Source: an uncultured Synergistales bacterium
Lineage (GTDB): Bacteria > Synergistota > Synergistia > Synergistales > Aminobacteriaceae
Length of the DNA: 6,710 bases
Direction: 5' to 3'
NCBI GenBank assembly: GCA_937957815.1
Contig: CALFXN010000533.1
Span: 1 to 6,710, forward strand
Shown: positions 5,816 to 6,710 of the stretch, piece after piece
How the letters are laid out: every line of letters begins with the position of its first letter
Position numbering within the stretch: position 1 is the first letter of the stretch
Notes under the pieces: generated by a model
The model's database searches: none
Seen by the model: only the letters and a program-made list of their open reading frames with translations
Told to the model about the DNA's origin: nothing
Program-made: the position numbers and the translations under genes

Positions 5816-5817
5816 CG

Positions 5818-6048
5818 CGGGGTACGGATCCGGACTCCCTTGAGATCCTCGGGCTTCCTGACGGGCTTGTTCGTGAGGAAGTGGCGGGTGCCGTCGAACC
5901 AGTTGAAGGAGAGCACGCGGATGCCGTTCTCGGAAGCGAGCTTCGCGACGCAGTTCTTCCAGAACTTCGTCTTCTGGACCTTCAGGAGTTCATCGTAATT
6001 GTTCGTGAAATACGCCATGTCGACGATGCCGATGTCGCGGACGAGTTC
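5818..6048 (-). pseudogene. dctP: Second TRAP solute-binding protein DctP, internal fragment
   Basis: About 77 codons from the middle of a DctP clearly different from the one at 49-714. GELVRDIGIVDMAYF starts the similarity at about 6048. SENGIRVLSFNWFDGTR, PVRKPEDLKGVRIRTP then follow. The substrate-binding arginine pair (GTR and RIR) is 20 residues apart, as in the other DctP. Similarity stops at 5818, two residues after the second arginine, so the conserved second half is lost. Between DMAYFT and NYDEL about 20 residues usual for the family (a short phenylalanine-leucine-rich segment) also seem to be missing, without a frame change. The signal peptide and N-terminal domain are absent. The first part directly abuts a glycerol-dehydrogenase-like N-terminus in another frame. 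It is not functional as read. Confidence 0.8.
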
Positions 6049-6052
6049 GCCA

Positions 6053-6130
6053 TGCGGCCACGGTTCCCTGCATTCCCTCCGCTCCCGTACCCTGGACGTA
6101 TCTCCCTGGCGCGATCATCATCCGCAGCAT
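6053..6130 (-). pseudogene. gldA: Glycerol-dehydrogenase-like (GldA) gene, first 26 codons only
   Basis: An ATG at 6130 has AGAAGG 7 bases upstream and encodes MLRMMIAPGRYVQGTGA and a few more residues up to about 6053. The segment PGRYVQG near residue 8 is the hallmark N-terminus of the glycerol dehydrogenase branch of group III metal-dependent alcohol dehydrogenases (E. coli GldA has SPGKYIQG there). The family is about 360 residues. Here the sequence turns into DctP in another frame after about 26 codons, so the NAD-binding and metal-binding domains are gone. The start follows the ABC sugar-binding gene and its terminator on the same strand, a plausible polyol/sugar context. The call rests on one short motif plus a proper start, hence moderate confidence. 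Confidence 0.6.
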
Positions 6131-6144
6131 CGCTCAGCCTTCTC

Positions 6145-6189
6145 GAAAAAGTGAAGGGGCTCCCAGGAACGCGTTGCCATAAGAGCCCC
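6145..6189 (-). terminator. Rho-independent terminator after the ABC sugar-binding gene
   Basis: On the minus strand GGGGCTC (6183-6189) pairs with GAGCCCC (6156-6162) around a 20-base loop and is followed by TTCACTTTTTC. It begins 17 bases past the restored stop codon of the sugar-binding protein at 6206-6208. It stops just before the ribosome binding site of the gldA-like start. Confidence 0.65.
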
Positions 6190-6205
6190 CCGAAAATAAG
6201 GTCCG

Positions 6206-6710
6206 TCACTTTTCGAACAGCATGTTCTCCCAGAGGCGAGGATCGTCCGCACCGACTTCCTGCGGGACAAGCGGCCCCTAAGCACGACGAACGCGCCGTC
6301 TTCGGCCCATGGATTCTTGACGACCTGCGCGGGCGACCAGAGAGCGTCCTTTACGACGATCGTATCGCCGATCTTCGGAACCGGCTTTCCATGAGTCATG
6401 TCGTAGAGGTACTGCACGGCGAGAAGCGCCGAGTCGTACGCGGGCTGTTCGACGACCGCCAGGACCTTTCCCTTCTTGATGAGGTCGATGCCCTCGGGAC
6501 CGATGCAGAGATTCCGCAGATTCCGAAATCCTTCGCCTGGAGCCTCGCGGCCTCGATCGCGGAGACGACTCCCGCCCCCATGATGTCGGGCGTCTGGACG
6601 TAGATTCCGAGAACTTTTCCGCCGTAGCGCGTCAGCATGTCGGACGCCTTCGCGTGCGAATCGGTGTTGTTCCACTTTCCCTTGCCGCCGCTCATCGATG
6701 TCCCGTCGAG
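6206..6710 (-). pseudogene. ABC sugar transporter substrate-binding protein (RbsB-like), C-terminal part with two frameshifts
   Basis: The C-terminal half of a periplasmic-binding protein of the ribose/sugar type (Peripla_BP_4); the 5' part lies beyond the window. Three frames must be joined. From 6710 to about 6520 it reads GGKVLGIYVQTPDIMGAGVV and SAIEAARLQAKDFGI. From about 6515 to 6278 it reads IGPEGIDLIKKGKVLAVVEQ, LAVQYLYDMTHGKPVPKIGD and NPWAEDGAFVVLRG. From about 6273 it reads PLVPQEVGADDPRLWENMLF then EK and TGA at 6206. The second break looks like one missing C in a run (AGGGGCCGCTT for AGGGGCCCGCTT). The first lies in an imperfect tandem repeat, where deleting two bases of TCTC restores the frame. 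Because the protein is well conserved on both sides, recent mutation or sequencing/assembly error fits better than old decay. Confidence 0.85.

Overview
The window reads as the end of an assembled contig from a fairly GC-rich bacterium. Most starts have strong GGAGG-type ribosome binding sites. Gene content (TRAP solute transporters, amide-hydrolysing enzymes, a GntR/FCD regulator, an ABC sugar-binding protein) suits a heterotroph living on organic acids or amino-acid derivatives. An anaerobic amino-acid fermenter such as a member of Synergistota, or a deltaproteobacterium-like organism, is my low-confidence guess; no marker gene fixes the taxonomy.

Positions 1-47 are not biological: they match the 3' 47 bases of the Illumina P5/TruSeq universal adapter. 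Genomic sequence starts at 48, inside a gene.

Positions 48-4870 are a coherent, well-preserved catabolic locus around a divergent promoter. Leftward (minus strand) run a nitrilase-family amidohydrolase, a D-2-hydroxyacid dehydrogenase and a TRAP transporter solute-binding protein (dctP, cut by the contig end). Rightward run a GntR/FCD regulator and, overlapping it by 4 bases, a Zn-dependent hydantoinase/carbamoylase-family amidase. Three copies of GGCATACC (one inverted), exactly 20 bp apart, occupy the divergent promoters; two sit in the -35/-10 spacers. The simplest model is that the FCD regulator binds them and controls uptake and breakdown of an amide- or ureido-containing acid: TRAP import, C-N bond cleavage by two different hydrolases, and redox interconversion of a 2-oxo/2-hydroxy acid.

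Positions 4897-5073 (minus) hold a small GTG-start gene for a 58-residue conserved-type protein of unknown function. A terminator-like hairpin lies just upstream of it.

Positions about 5150-6710 (minus) are very different. In about 1.5 kb there are recognisable but incomplete pieces, in changing reading frames: the C-terminal part of an ABC sugar-binding protein with two frameshifts, a terminator, about 26 N-terminal codons of a glycerol-dehydrogenase-like gene, the middle of a second DctP, the end of a DctQ and the middle of a DctM. Each piece lacks several hundred bases its family needs, and strong hairpins sit at or beside several break points. This is either a genuine heap of deleted pseudogenes or, at least as likely given the adapter at the contig end, an assembly or amplification chimera. 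Raw reads would decide.
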